The notes under the pieces: model-generated
Seen by the model: the letters and a program-made list of their open reading frames with translations, nothing else
What the model was told of the DNA's origin: nothing
Database searches by the model: none
Assembly (NCBI GenBank): GCA_021229015.1
Contig: CM037777.1
Coordinates: forward strand, 26,554,775-26,618,774
From: Solen grandis
Lineage: Eukaryota > Mollusca > Bivalvia > Adapedonta > Solenidae
DNA length: 64,000 nucleotides
Direction of reading: 5' to 3'
Part shown: positions 9,960 through 21,560 of the stretch, in pieces
Layout of the letters: every line of letters starts with the position of its first letter
Numbering within the stretch: the first letter of the stretch is position 1
Position numbers and translations under genes: made by a program

Positions 9960-12513
9960 ATGTTATTCCATGAAATGATATATTTGCTCATCTGTTTAGC
10001 GGTTCTGCTGAACCTGCTGGCGATTCTGGCGGTGGTGAAGTTTGGTCGATATCGAGCATCCACCGATATATTCCTGACGAACCTGGCAGCAAGCGACATC
10101 ATCCATGCTGGGGTGGTTCTGCCCTTATATTTCAAGAATGTCTCGGCCTATCACAGGGATTTCTACGGGAGTGAGTAAAATTACCTTTCACGTAACCTCA
10201 GACGCCCAAATTAAAATACGAAGCTCTAACTCCACTAAAACACTAAGGGCTAAGTGATATTAAGGCATTCAGATAAGGGTGCTGATTACTTCTGTCAGTT
10301 TTAACGTCATTGGTTACAATTAATCTTAAACGGCAAGTAGCCGGATCGAGAAAATCGGTTCATATAAATGGGCGCCATGGGTCGTGTAATTTGTTTTTTT
10401 TTATACCTCAGTATATCATTCAATGCAAATCTCCCATAGACATATAATGTGATCTGATCGAATATCCACCCAAACAGAGTATATTCCCAGGGATATATTT
10501 CTTATATCACCCTGGGGTACATAACTCTTACATACCTCCGTATTCAGTATTGCACTAGTTAGCTCCCCTGGACTGATTATTACTTTTTCGTAACTATTAA
10601 GCGTTTGCTGATCAGGACAGTTCGCCCTCATATTAGTTTTGTTTCTTTTGACTGTGTAAGTAACGAATATTGTAGTTAGAAGGTTTTCGGTATATTAAAA
10701 TAAATAACATATGACTGTCGGGGTGATTGTGGATATTATCAACCCTTGAGCTGACATTTTACCCTTCGGAACTGCCAGATCGTACCCGACACTCCTTAAC
10801 CCTTTAATTGTACTTGCGGATCCGGGAATGTAAACAAATTAAATTCATGCTCACTGGTGTTCAGAGTCTTCATTGAAATGCTTGTTTTCTGATGCTTGCA
10901 AAATCACTTTAACCATAGAAAAGTTCTCCCATTTTTTGCAGACAATTCTCTCTGTAAATTCATCATGGTAATCCCGCTGATCAATGTCATGGCCTCGATA
11001 CTAACAATCGTATCAATGGCGGTGGATCGATACAGAGCGATTGTGAAGCAAAAGGTTCTGTACAGAAACGGTGCCCTTGTAGCCATAGGGATCATTTGGC
11101 TGGTGTCCTTCATCGTATCGTCACCACAAATCTACGAGTACAGCTTGTACACCAAGAACGAAACCGGGGAATACCCAGAGGAGGGGGAACTGGTATACAC
11201 CTCTTGCGGTTCAGAAGGTATCGTTGAAAATTTCGAGGCTATATATGCCAGTCTCGTGTTTGTACTCGCGTACTGCGTCCCTCTCACCATACTTATCGTC
11301 TGCTACGTACGTGTGATACTTTATGTACGTGGACATGCCAGAACACTCCAGGCAACTCGAAATCAGACGATGCCCGCCGGGAGTGACCAACAAGAAACAT
11401 GCCCCGACAATTCGGGCAGACTTGATGCCATGATTACAGCTAGAAACATCCGGGTACTGAAGATGCTTCTCAGCATTACTGCCGTGTTCACTATCTTGTG
11501 GACCCCTTACTTCATCCTCTTTGCTCTAACGGTAGGTGGTCTGCAAAAATCGTTATCTTTCTTTTGTTTAGCTATGATTAATTTTAAGTCCATATATATT
11601 TCTTCTATTTTACTTCAGATCTCTTTTATCTATATAATGGCTAGCAAGATTACATGGCTATATTTAGAGATGGGCCCTGATTTTTGTTTTTTGTTGTTGA
11701 CGTGACAGCATACAGAAGAGACATTAGTTGAATAAAAGGGAGCCCGGGCGCGATACCATAGATCATTTCGCGAATAGACCCTTCATTTTTACATTCCCGG
11801 TACAGAGTTCCCATAGCAACCTAAGATTGCCGAGTACCATTCATGGGTGCATCTGGTACCAATTATATACGTCGTTAGTAAATAAAGGAACAATACACAG
11901 CGACTGGTCCCAGAATGAAGGACGAGTATACACGAGAAGAAGACTGTATTGATGAATAATTGATTAATTGATTGACACACATCGATTTACAGTTGGTAGT
12001 TTATTCACTTACTGATTGCTAAACTTAATATAGTTAAGCATAGACCACCCGAGGATCGGCAATACCCGGTATAAATCGCTGGTTAAAATTGACCAATCAG
12101 AGACTGGAGAAAAAATCTCAAGTGTATGTTTATTTCCTATTCAACAATGTGTGACATTGTACTCCAGCATGTACATTAGATGCTTGGAAAGTTCTCGTTG
12201 ATTTACGTTGCTCTACAAAGCGAATCTAACTCACCTCACTCACGAATTTATTATACTCCCCGAAGGGAGAGCATATAGTTGCTGCTTCGTCCGTCTGCCC
12301 AATCCGTCCATTCGTTCGTCGATCCTTCCGTCTGCTCGTCATAATTTTGTCCGGAACATAACACAAAAACTATGAAAGGTATCAACATGAAACTTCATAG
12401 GTAGATAGATCTCAATGAGGGAAAGTGCAGAGTACAAGAACCATAACTCTGTTTTGCATAATTAAGGAGTTAGTGGCCTTTGTTAATTTTCATACTTAAA
12501 TTTTGTCTGGAGC

Positions 12514-12554
<41 letters not shown>

Positions 12555-13025
12555 CAAACAAAACAAAAAAAAAACTGTAAGAGGTATCGTGAAACTTCAT
12601 AGGTAGATAGATCTCAATAAGGAGAAGTGCAGTGTACAAGACCTATAACTCTGTTTTGCATAATTTAGGAGTTATTGCCCTTTATTATTTTTCATACTTA
12701 AATTTTATCGGAGCCCAGTGACAAAGCACAGTTCGGGAAGCATCCACCGTTTCTACCGACATTTGTTTACCTTTACCTTTATCACATTTTCCAGGAGGTG
12801 ACAGGACTAGACGACAGTGCCAATTTCTCCGAATGGCCCAACGCGACAGGGCGGGCTATGACAGTTTTGAGCACCATCTTCAACCCTGTCCTCTATCTCG
12901 GCTTCAGCAAAACGTTTCGCAGTGCCGCCTACAAGTTCCTCACTTGCAAGGGTTCTCTTGTCTTCATGGGCAACAACCAGGTCGCGCCAACTGGGTCAAC
13001 AGTACAGCCGCCCCATGCCGAATAA
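9960..13025 (+). CDS. Class A (rhodopsin-type) G-protein-coupled receptor, probable neuropeptide receptor
   Basis: Three exons: 9,960-10,170, donor gtgagt; 10,942-11,531, acceptor tttttgcag and donor gtaggt; 12,795-13,025, acceptor ttttccag. Phases 1 and 0 join cleanly, giving 343 residues from the first Met. Exon 1 has TM1 (LLNLLAILAVV) and TM2 (FLTNLAASDI). Exon 2 starts with the conserved Cys before TM3, then MAVDRYRAIV (DRY motif), TM4, an extracellular loop with the partner Cys (YTSCG), TM5, a Ser/Thr-rich third intracellular loop and TM6 with FTILWTPY. Exon 3 has TM7 with NPVLY, the usual NPxxY, and a short tail with a Cys suitable for palmitoylation. The pattern fits plasma-membrane peptide receptors of the FMRFamide/QRFP-like group, but the ligand cannot be told. 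The extracellular N-terminus is only a few residues: either an upstream exon joins at the acceptor-like 'attcag' ending at 9,958, or the N-terminus is truncated. Intron 2 contains several repeats. Confidence 0.9.
11715..11885. repeat. Dispersed repeat, copy 2 (with copy at 4,455-4,680)
   Basis: Lies in intron 2 of the receptor. Shares 'aagggagcccgggcgcgata', 'gcgaatagaccctt' and 'ccatagcaacc' with the copy at 4,455-4,680. Confidence 0.7.
12040..12240. repeat. Dispersed repeat, copy 2 (inverted relative to 5,935-6,100)
   Basis: In intron 2 of the receptor. Contains 'gaggatcggcaat', 'attgaccaatcagagactgg' and 'ggaaagttctcgttgattt', the reverse complement of the motifs near 6 kb. Confidence 0.75.
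12250..12720. repeat. Dispersed repeat with about 250-bp internal duplication and (AC)n tract
   Basis: Starts with a small hairpin 'ctccccgaagggag' and a 'ccgtc'-rich stretch. Two related blocks, each with 'aaacttcataggtagatag' and 'aactctgttttgcataatt', follow at about 12,388 and 12,590. They are separated by an (AC)n microsatellite at 12,519-12,551. The hairpin start, CCGTC-rich segment and 'gtccggaacataac' wording recall the repeats at 43.3-45.0 kb and 62.6-63.2 kb. Confidence 0.7.
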
Positions 13026-13189
13026 CTAGAAGTTGAACAGACCTCAGCGTTTAAATCATAATCCTTTAAGTAACATTTGTTAGGGTTTTATTGTTGTTGT
13101 GGTTGTTGTTGTGTTGATGTTCACCGCCATTCAGTATCAAATGCAGGCAGGAGATTCTAACATAAACCTTGCCACTGCCACAAGCCTAG

Positions 13190-13345
13190 CAGCACAGGTT
13201 ACCAATAGCGTGACTTTTGGTACACATTTTAGTCACGTGATGACTCAGTGTGGCAGTGTTTAACCGCCGTTGTGACAGTATTTCTGTCGCACAGCCACGC
13301 CAAGCTAATGACAGGTTGAGGAAGTGTCCTAGTGCACAGATATAC
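13190..13345. repeat. SINE-like dispersed repeat, copy 1
   Basis: Directly downstream of the receptor gene. 'gacagtatttctgtcgcaca', 'caagctaatgacaggt' and 'gaggaagtgtcc' correspond to 16,283-16,470. The front part 'caatagcgtgacttttggt ... gtcacgtgatgactcagtgtggcag' corresponds to 21,490-21,560. The three sites are therefore members of one family. Confidence 0.65.
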
Positions 13346-14939
13346 TTGAGTAAAATAACCCATAAGAACAAGTTACTGTTGTTACACGAATGCATGCATT
13401 CATAACAAATTCTACCAATATCATTTAAACCACAAGCTGTTGGTACCGTGAAGTCCCTCTATACCTTATGTTAACACATTGACGTAGTTGGGCTTAAATT
13501 GAGGTTTAGATCTTGGAAATTGTGTCCTGGAAATATTTTTCTAGGATGTTCAGGATATCGCGGACCATAGATTAAATAAATCGTGCGTTTAAAAGCAGCT
13601 CATTCACAAATGGTAATTGACTAAGAATTTGATGTGTGTATTACGTCTATCAATACCCATCTACAGACGCATTGTCACCCAATGCATCCATCCCTGATTG
13701 TAAAAAAAAATGGATGGTTTCCAAACCACAGATAATACCGTCAAAGACAGTATTGGAACTATATTTAGAATAATGAAACCTATATTTAGATTGTCTTTTT
13801 TTTCTGCCGTCGACTGGCTGACAACATTCAGTCTTCACTTACTGCATTGACTGAACTTACGGAATCGCTACCCCGACCTGGTGAAGACGATATGTTGCGG
13901 AACGTGTCACGTGGTACCGCATGCGCCAACTTCGGGGATACCGTCTGCTATATTTCACCGATTTCGTCGAAGCGTTTTTTTTTGTGTGTGTAATATGACC
14001 TACACTTGCCGAATATGTCAGGAGACAAAGACTTCACCAACATTAACGAGGAAGAGTAGAAAATAATAATTAACTATTATTTTTAATTTCTACAGGTCAT
14101 CTGTTAACGAGCTGCTTTAAATACATTTTTTGGGGGGGAATTTTGAAACAAAAAAATCTCGAAATGATGTGAGGGCCTGGACATAACGTGCCTCAAGGGA
14201 GCCACTGCACGCTGTGGTTACGGCCATTTTATTTCAGAAAGATCCATCTATCAATTTAATTTTCTTATGATTTATTATAATGATGAATATTGTATTTGCA
14301 ATGCATTCAAAAAAGAAAAAAAAAAAAAAAGACACCTCGTTATTAAGGGAGGCACTGGAGAGCTCTCGGAATTAAGAAAATTAAATCCACGATGAAAGAA
14401 CCATATTCGGTGATTATTTGTTGTACACATTCACTTTATAATATACTCCTAATTTGTAAGTACTTTTTCTTTTGTTTATTTCACACTTATTTCAGAAGTT
14501 ATAAATTCATCTGTTTATTTTATTTATTAATATCAATGTCATGGAAAAATCGGGAAATCACGAAATGATAATGGTAAAGTACTGGTCCAAACAAGGAACC
14601 ACAAAGCACATTGATGTAAGTTTTGAGGTTGTTTTTTTTCCAATTGACGTAAAGGGGGACATAGAACATAGGGGCACAAGCGGCGAGATATTCTCGAATG
14701 ACTTCGAATCTAGTAATGATATTTTCATGGTTAACGTACTAGACCTACGTGTGAGTCAGAGAGAGAGAGAGAGAGAGAGTCAAGACAAGATTACATTCAT
14801 CTTATCAAGTTAATATAGAGTCGTCTTTAACGACAATGAAGCTGTCATTTGTCTAATGTTTGTGAAGTTGTATGTATCCCATGGAAGCTCAGTAGAGAAG
14901 GATTGGCTATTTTTTTTTTTTATAAGAGAAGATTTTAAT
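13346..14939. other. No gene recognised
   Basis: Mixed AT-rich sequence with small simple repeats (A runs near 14,310-14,330, (GA)n at 14,759-14,779). Short open frames at 13,650-13,838, 13,881-14,066 and 14,541-14,813 show no recognisable motif. Confidence 0.4.
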
Positions 14940-14954
14940 TATACTTCATACAAT

Positions 14955-15293
14955 ATTTAGATCTATCTAGCAACATTTAAACGTCGTATTCGTGATCAGT
15001 TTATCCAGGAATGGAATACATTTATTAAATCGATGTCTAAATTGCAATACTTTTGTAAATTCAAATCTTTTGGTTTTGAAAAATATATTGAACATATCAA
15101 AAATAATAAAATTCGAAATGCACTAACTTGTTTTAAAGTAAGTTCACATTTACTTGAAAAAGAAATGGGTAGAGGTAATGGGATTGATAGAAATAACAGA
15201 ATTTGTAAAATGTGAAAATCAAAACAAAATTAAATCAGAATACCATTTTTTGTTTGCTTTGCTGAACAAAGAACTAAGAGAAAAATGTTTCAA
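14955..15293 (+). pseudogene. Second LINE ORF2 C-terminal fragment, frameshifted
   Basis: In frame from about 14,970: RDQFIQEWNTFI, KYIEHIKNNKIRNALTCFKV, then RNNRICKM and a stop at 15,213-15,215. One base earlier in phase the reading continues as CENQNKIKSEYHFLFALLNK and ends at TTLA-type text (KCFKTLA, stop 15,291-15,293). This is the tail of a non-LTR retrotransposon of another family from the one at 6.56 kb, recognisable by 'ALTCFKVSSHLLEKEMGR' followed by 'RNNRICK' and 'EYHFLF'. It is 5' truncated and carries one frameshift. Confidence 0.75.
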
Positions 15294-15665
15294 AACTTTA
15301 GCATGACCTTCAATAAAGAACTAAGAGAAAAATGTTTCAAAACTTTAGCATGACCTTCAATAACGAACTAAGAGAAAAATGTTTCAAAACTTTAGCATGA
15401 CCTTCAATAAAGAACTAAGAGAAAAATGTTTCAAAACTTTAGCATGACCTTCAATAAAGAACTAAGAGAAAAATGTTTCAAAACTTTAGCATGACCTTCA
15501 ATAAAGAACTAAGAGAAAAATGTTTCAAAACTTTAGCATGACCTTCAATAAGAACTAAGAGAAAAATTTTCAAAACTTTAGCATGACCTTCGTTTCAAAA
15601 CTTTAGCATGACCTTCAATAACGAACTAAGAGAAAAATATTTCAAAACTTTAGCATGACCTTCAA
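15257..15665 (+). repeat. 47-bp tandem array derived from the LINE tail
   Basis: About eight copies of a 47-bp unit containing 'aactaagagaaaaatgtttc' and 'actttagcatgaccttc'. The first unit is the last coding stretch of the LINE (residues KELREKCFKTLA plus its stop), so the array arose by amplification of LINE coding sequence. One copy is shortened near 15,545-15,600. Confidence 0.92.
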
Positions 15666-15920
15666 ATAATTCTTAGTAATTATTTAATAAATAATCGTAT
15701 TCGGAATGATACTCTGGGTAATAAAAATGTTCCGTAATATTGTATGTGTTATATACGTATTGTATATTTGTATATGTACTTGATAATGTATTTTGTACCT
15801 GACAAAACCTGTACTTTATATATACATTTGTACTTGTCATTTTTTTCTGTTGTATATCTTTGTATTTGGTCAAAGGCAGAATGCTGCTGATTTGCCATAA
15901 TAAAAACTTGAACAAACTTG
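15666..15920 (+). mobile_element. 3' tail of the second LINE
   Basis: AT-rich tail with 'ggcagaatgctgctgatttg' and ending near 'ataataaaaacttgaac', a LINE-like 3' end with a polyadenylation signal. Confidence 0.5.
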
Positions 15921-16282
15921 CTATTACATGAATAATGCTTACTCGAACCTGTAAAAAAATCAGCCAATCACAGAGTTTGCCTCAGTAATTTCTTAAAAAG
16001 TTTTTATCCCGGCTCATCTAGGATGAATTTTCTTTTTGTGGTTCTGAAAGGCTCATTCCCTGGACTATGTATTTTTCCTTAATTTAATTATTCTTGATGA
16101 CTTACTTAGTAGTGATGTCAGTCAGTTACGCCTTTTTGTGGATGATAGTAAATCGTTTATCACACCAATACAACTGAATTGCGGTGATTTAATTGTATCA
16201 AAGGCATACGTATTATAACAATTGAGATAATTTGAGTTCCCCCTTTTTCCCCTTCAAGGACTGACTTGACTTTATCATCGCT

Positions 16283-16470
16283 TCGACAGTATTTCAGTCA
16301 TATAGCGACGTCCAGCTGATTACAGGTGGAGGAACACTCCGAATGCACGGAGGCATCCGGGTAGAACCACCGACCTACCGCAAGCCAGCTGGAAGGCTTC
16401 CTCACATGAAAATCCGAATGACCCTGCCGGTATTCGAACACACGCGGTGAGGGGCTGAGTGAGTGTTAAA
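16283..16470. repeat. SINE-like dispersed repeat, copy 2 with B-box
   Basis: Contains 'cgacagtatttcagtcatat', 'gattacaggtggaggaacac' and, near its end, 'ggtattcgaacacacg', whose reverse complement carries a B-box-like gttcgaatacc. A tRNA-derived SINE is the best reading. Related to 13,190-13,345. Confidence 0.7.
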
Positions 16471-17204
16471 GTCAGCGACTTTACCCTCATTCCCATTCAA
16501 GAAATATATATATATATATAAAATCGGCACCATTTGGAAAACATACTAGAATACAATATTAAATACACACTCGAACTGTGCTGAATTAGTACCAATAACA
16601 CCCAAACTAAAATATTGCTTTGGTACTTTGGATGTTAATTAATTTAATTTTGGGTATGAACAATTTTTATGATTGGAAACATTTGTGGAGATGGTATAAT
16701 GTTGTTGTTTGTGTTTGATGTTTTATTTTCTGTAGTATTGCTTTCCCGTTGGTTTTTTTGTTTGGTTTTTTTTTTTGTTTTTTTTCTTTGTTAAGCTTTT
16801 TTTTTTGGACATACAGGGAATAAATAAATTTTATTATTGCCTTATCATGTCAGTTTTGGAAATTTAAATTCTTATACGAAACTGTATCTTAGTTTTTTAA
16901 CTATGACTTCAAAAATAAAAAAAATGCTATTTTTCAAAGTCCTTATTGATCATTCTAATGGTTTACACAGGCGTGTATCAATACGTGCGCCTGTATGCTC
17001 GTGCGTACAAAAAAAATGCCAACATGAAAACTGAAAATAAATTTTAAATATGCAATAAAATTTGAAGCCTTAATCAGGCATTGAAAATGTCAATCTTTGC
17101 TGACCCCCAAACACATCCAAAGATAAGAGAGTCTTTTATGTACAAAAGTGTGAAAGTGTGACTTTATCGTTGATTTAGTGATTATTCATCTTGATCAGAA
17201 ATGA
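16471..17204. other. No gene recognised
   Basis: AT-rich sequence with (AT)n near 16,508 and T runs at 16,750-16,808. No supported exon. Confidence 0.4.
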
Positions 17205-17573
17205 AAAAATATACTGTATTTTCATGTTTACGGATATGTATGTTTGAAATTAATGTTTAAGTATGTTACCTTAATGATAGCAGGATACATTGATTGAATG
17301 TTAAGTGATTATAAATACTGTAGATTGGGAAATAACCGCGTCACTTTTATTTCGCGATTTTACCCTGTCCGTATTTATTCGCGAAGTCATGAATTCGCGA
17401 AGAGCGTATGTGCAGAATTTACGAAAATTGCCGAACGTTTCCGTAAATACGACCGAAGACGAATATTTTCGCGAAAGGCCGGAACGGTTACTGTATTTAG
17501 TACATGTTATTTCGCGGTTGTCGGTGTTCAGATACTGGTGGTGAGCTTTTTGATTTTGAATTTGACATTTTAA
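17205..17573. repeat. Dispersed repeat rich in 'ttcgcg', copy 1
   Basis: Contains several 'ttcgcga' words and ends with 'gcggttgtcggtgttcagat' and 'gtgagctttttgattttgaa'. The ending is repeated at 18,422-18,497, and a diverged front ('actgtattttcatgttta') at 18,345. Overlapping open frames (17,298-17,573) are shadows of the repeat. Confidence 0.7.
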
Positions 17574-18344
17574 GTTGATGTAGAAAGTTGCTGAAACGTA
17601 TAATTTAGCCCAAAGAGAGAAAAATCACCTTTCAATTCTTAATATCTCTTTTAAGATCATGTTAACACAGAACTAATATACAATGTACATGTCATCGTTG
17701 TAGTACCTGATGACCAGTTTTATCAGTAGTAAACCATGCACTTCTGTTAAAGACCAAATGGTTTTGTGGTTTTGCACGTGCACCTTGTGCAGCACAGGCC
17801 GATATCCGGTGCTAGTATCTGACTGCACCAATTGACTAGAAATAAATCAAAAATAAATAAAATTACTCAAAATCAAGTAAAAATGCCCAAGATTGAATAA
17901 TGATCAACGAAACCATGCTATCGGGATACTAAATGCATGTACGTTTAACTTAGTAAATGTTATTTTATCGCAGCAAGTGTCATTTTTGAAAGTAGCTTCT
18001 ATATCATATTTTTCAAATTGTTTCAATGAAAGAAATATCGCAGCGACTTCAAATTTTCACGTTATGTCAGAAAGGAATAGTTCTTAACTACAATTAGAAC
18101 AAATAGAATTGCCAATTCAAGTGTGTTTATTATAAACTCAGGGGGAGTAATCAATCATTCGACCTTCCCTCAGTCAGTAATCTTGTTATCCCCCTTGACT
18201 TGTTTTGATCACACATGTACGAATATTTAGCAATTCCTTCTTGTTCAACTTGTATGCCTCTTAGTAAGGCTTGACTCTAAAATTCAATCATTGACTGGAA
18301 ATTAGTGGACCCAAGACAGCATAAAAACGTTCCCGTTTAAGATA

Positions 18345-18497
18345 TAGAAAAAAACTGTATTCATGTACGTTCGAAAATTATGGTTTAGGATGTTACCAAA
18401 ATCATTGTATGATAAATTCATTATAGATACGTAATTTTGTGGTTGTCGGTGGTCTGATACGGGAGGTGAGCTTTTTGAATTTGAATTTGACATTTTA
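18345..18497. repeat. Dispersed repeat, copy 2 (shorter)
   Basis: 'gtggttgtcggtggtctgat' and 'ggtgagctttttgaatttga' match 17,505-17,573. The 'ttcgcg'-rich centre is absent, so this is an internally deleted copy. Confidence 0.65.
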
Positions 18498-19074
18498 TCA
18501 TATGACAGTATGCTCAAACGGCTGTTTCCAGTTTCGTTTAACCATATCACATGTTTTCTTATATATAACATATAAACATATAACTTTAAGGCCAAATTAC
18601 ATCACTCCGAGTCACGCTCGTGTATTCTTAATATATGCATGGTGTGTTGAATTCGAACAGCTGGTTAAAATGTGTTTGATGCAACTAACTTTAATGAAAA
18701 AGATGCATTATTCAACTTTTCAATTTTTATTTCATCATTTAGCTGACATACATAGTGAATAAAATAAGCAATACAAATATACATAAAAATACAATATAAA
18801 TTTTACGTACACAGGGTAAACGGCCACACAGGTTTATGTTTCATTATGTACATTAGATAATTTAATGTCACTTCTCGCCCCCATACCTAATGTAATTTAT
18901 TCATAGAGTGAAAAATGTTGAGTATTAACGTTAATCGTTACTTATTATTGAAATATTATATTGGGTTAATACAATAGTATCGTCCCCACCGCCATTCCTC
19001 ATATTATTTGTTTGTTGTTATAATCGCGATTTCCTGTCAGAATAGGTCATATATAAAAAGAAACTGACAAGAAT
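18498..19074. other. No gene recognised
   Basis: AT-rich sequence with no recognisable coding region. Confidence 0.4.
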
Positions 19075-19182
19075 TGTCATTTCATATCAAATTGTACTAA
19101 ACGAGTTCATGGATATGTTATTAGGGCTCGCTTAATAACATTTTCATGAACTCGTTTAGTAAAATTTTATATGAAATAACAG
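19075..19182. repeat. Long imperfect hairpin (about 46-bp arms)
   Basis: 'atttcatatcaaattgtact' and 'aaacgagttcatg' on the left pair with 'catgaactcgttta' and 'taaaattttatatgaaataa' on the right, round a short loop (gggctcgctt). Arms are about 46 bp with a few mismatches. It may be a small palindromic MITE or the source of a hairpin RNA. No protein lies nearby. Confidence 0.75.
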
Positions 19183-19889
19183 TTCATGCCAAATCCTGTT
19201 TATACAAGTGAATGTAAAAGTTGTTAAAGCGTATCATTACTGATGTACCGGTATTTTAACTTTATCGTGATATTTGTCACTTTTCCCGATACTTTGGACC
19301 TTTGAATCATCACACTATCAGGTCAGTAATCCCTACGCAGAATCCGTCATTCGAACAACCTCTACAAAATAATACATAAACAATACCACGCCCACAACCC
19401 CCTAACCCCCATCACCACTGGCGCCGTAAACGCCCATTTCCCTGGAGTTAGCCTTTGGAAACATCTGGACCTTTGTTGATGGGCAGTTGCCAAGTGACGA
19501 CATTTGTTTGGATTTCCCTGGCTAACAGCAGTGACCATAATTCACCACAGCGGGTATCACCTCCCGTTCCTTTCAGGATAATCATCACCTTCAGTAAGTC
19601 ACGTACAATTATTATATGTGTACAGAAAAGGTATTTCAACTTAAATCCCGAACAAAATACTGAAACGCTCCCAAAATATTTATACAATTAATAATATTTA
19701 TATCGTTACAACAGCTATTATTTCTGATACTCATGAGACAAATACATTTTTCTTACAAAACGAGGAGCCGTAACGCAATTCGCTCTTTTTAAATCAGGTT
19801 TTCAACGAAAATCCCGGTACAACGTTAGGCGGGCGTCAAACATTTCGTTTCCGTCGAATATCTCCTGTTAGAAAAGATGTACATTTCTC
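19183..19889. other. No gene recognised
   Basis: Two short open frames on opposite strands at 19,448-19,691 have no recognisable family. Confidence 0.35.
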
Positions 19890-20130
19890 ATACTTAGTAG
19901 GTAGATGCCTTATGGGAAGAAGAAGAAGAAGATTGGGATTAATTTTCACGATGATAGGGTCAACGTCACTGTTACTAAAAATAGAATGGTTCGTTGCTGT
20001 CAAATAACTTCTTTTAAGAGTGAGGTATGATGATTATATTTAGTAGACAGGTACTTATGTGTAGAGGAAGATTGATATTGTTTTTCAGGTTAATAGGGTC
20101 AATGTCAAGGTCACTGTTACTAAAAACGTT
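19890..20130. repeat. Two diverged direct repeats, about 145 bp apart
   Basis: 'cttagtaggtagatgcctta ... atagggtcaacgtcactgttactaaaaa' at 19,892-19,982 and 'tttagtagacaggtacttat ... atagggtcaatgtcaaggtcactgttactaaaaa' at 20,037-20,126 are diverged copies of one unit. Confidence 0.6.
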
Positions 20131-20324
20131 TTGCTTGCCCAAGGCGACACTTAAAAACCTGTTTTCGCGTCATTTGACATGTTTCTTGTTTTTAAATTAA
20201 AACCCTTCTTTTTGCGCTGATTGGGAAACAAAGTCTAAGAAATTATTCTAATCCCACAACAGTAACATGGTCGTGCTAGTACTAGGCGATTTTGAAGGGG
20301 AAATGAAAAATCCTTATTAAAGTT

Positions 20325-20395
20325 GAGTATGAACCCAGAACCTTCGGAGCATTGTATATTACCACGACGCTACGAACCAATGCGTTCCGGATTTG
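20325..20395 (-). repeat. Possible tRNA-derived SINE head
   Basis: On the minus strand 'tagcgtcgtggtaat' resembles an A-box region and 'gttctgggttcatac' a degenerate B-box region about 35 nt later. Weak. Could be chance. Confidence 0.3.
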
Positions 20396-21489
20396 ATTAC
20401 TTCGAGGGTGCGTTCGGACAAGCTTTTTACGAGTACTTTCGTGTTATGTTCTTCAATGATTAAACACAACCTAAGTATTTATAATTATATATTCCCCTGA
20501 TATTGTTAATACGTTAACTACAACAGTATTTATTACAATCATTAATGCTGTTACTACTTCTACCACTACAGTCATTATTGATCTCCTGGTTTTTTCTTCC
20601 GATCAGAAGCGCTCATAACCCACTACACGCCGTAAGTATATCCAAATATAAAGGTCATTAGCGATGGACCTCAACTTAGAGATAACTAAGTAGATAACAA
20701 ACTTCATCTTTATAGGATTGTAGGTAACTACGGACTTCTGGGAGCTCTGGACGAATTGCACAATTGCACAACACAATGAACCCCAAGTTTTCGTAAAGTA
20801 AGCAATATCTACCATCGGGCAATACACGAGGACAACAATACGTATCTGTACGACTTCTAAATCTCAAAAGTCTTCTGCTAGAACTTCTGCTGCTGCTATT
20901 ATTTTTATCTTCACTAATTTTCACTAATTTTCACTCATACTCCACGGCAAAACACTCACTTGGATAAGAAAAAGATAAGAACACTTGCTATGTTAAACAT
21001 TTTTTTTTTATTATTTAATATCAATTTTACACAAAAACTATATAAACAGAAAAAAGCAACATCAACGATAAATTCTTTACATTTAACAAATTACTTGTTT
21101 CTCATGTGTAACAACAATCACAACGAAATTAAACAATCGGTGTAGCTTTCTCAGACCAACTACAGGAAATAGTAAGGATTATATGTTTACCCAGCACGAT
21201 ACCAAAACATTAGACTCGGCGGAAATGAAACATGATGTGTTCGTATGTATTTTCTAAGCATATGATATGTGACTTAACATCTTTTTTTGTTTATGGATTT
21301 AAACATGTTTTTTGCCTAAGTAACAAATAAGTCAATTTGGCAAATATAATACTAACAATTCTTATCCATTTTCATATGTCAACTAATAGTGTAGGATCTA
21401 GTTGACATATAAGCTCCAACGCAGATTTGCACATGTCTGCCATAGATGTCTAACAGTGAGTGGAAAAATAGCTGAAAATCAGCTAATTC
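20396..21489. other. No gene recognised
   Basis: AT-rich, no supported feature. Confidence 0.35.
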
Positions 21490-21560
21490 AAATTTATCCA
21501 ATAGCATGACTTTTGGTTCACACCATGGTCACGTGGCAACTCAGTGTGGCAATGATTGAT
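21490..21560. repeat. SINE-like dispersed repeat, copy 3 (fragment)
   Basis: 'caatagcatgacttttggtt' and 'gtcacgtggcaactcagtgt' match the front of the copy at 13,190. Confidence 0.65.

Noticed and set aside
17298..17573. Arginine-rich small protein
   Set aside because: Two overlapping frames over a 'ttcgcg'-rich dispersed repeat that recurs at 18.4 kb. Not a gene.
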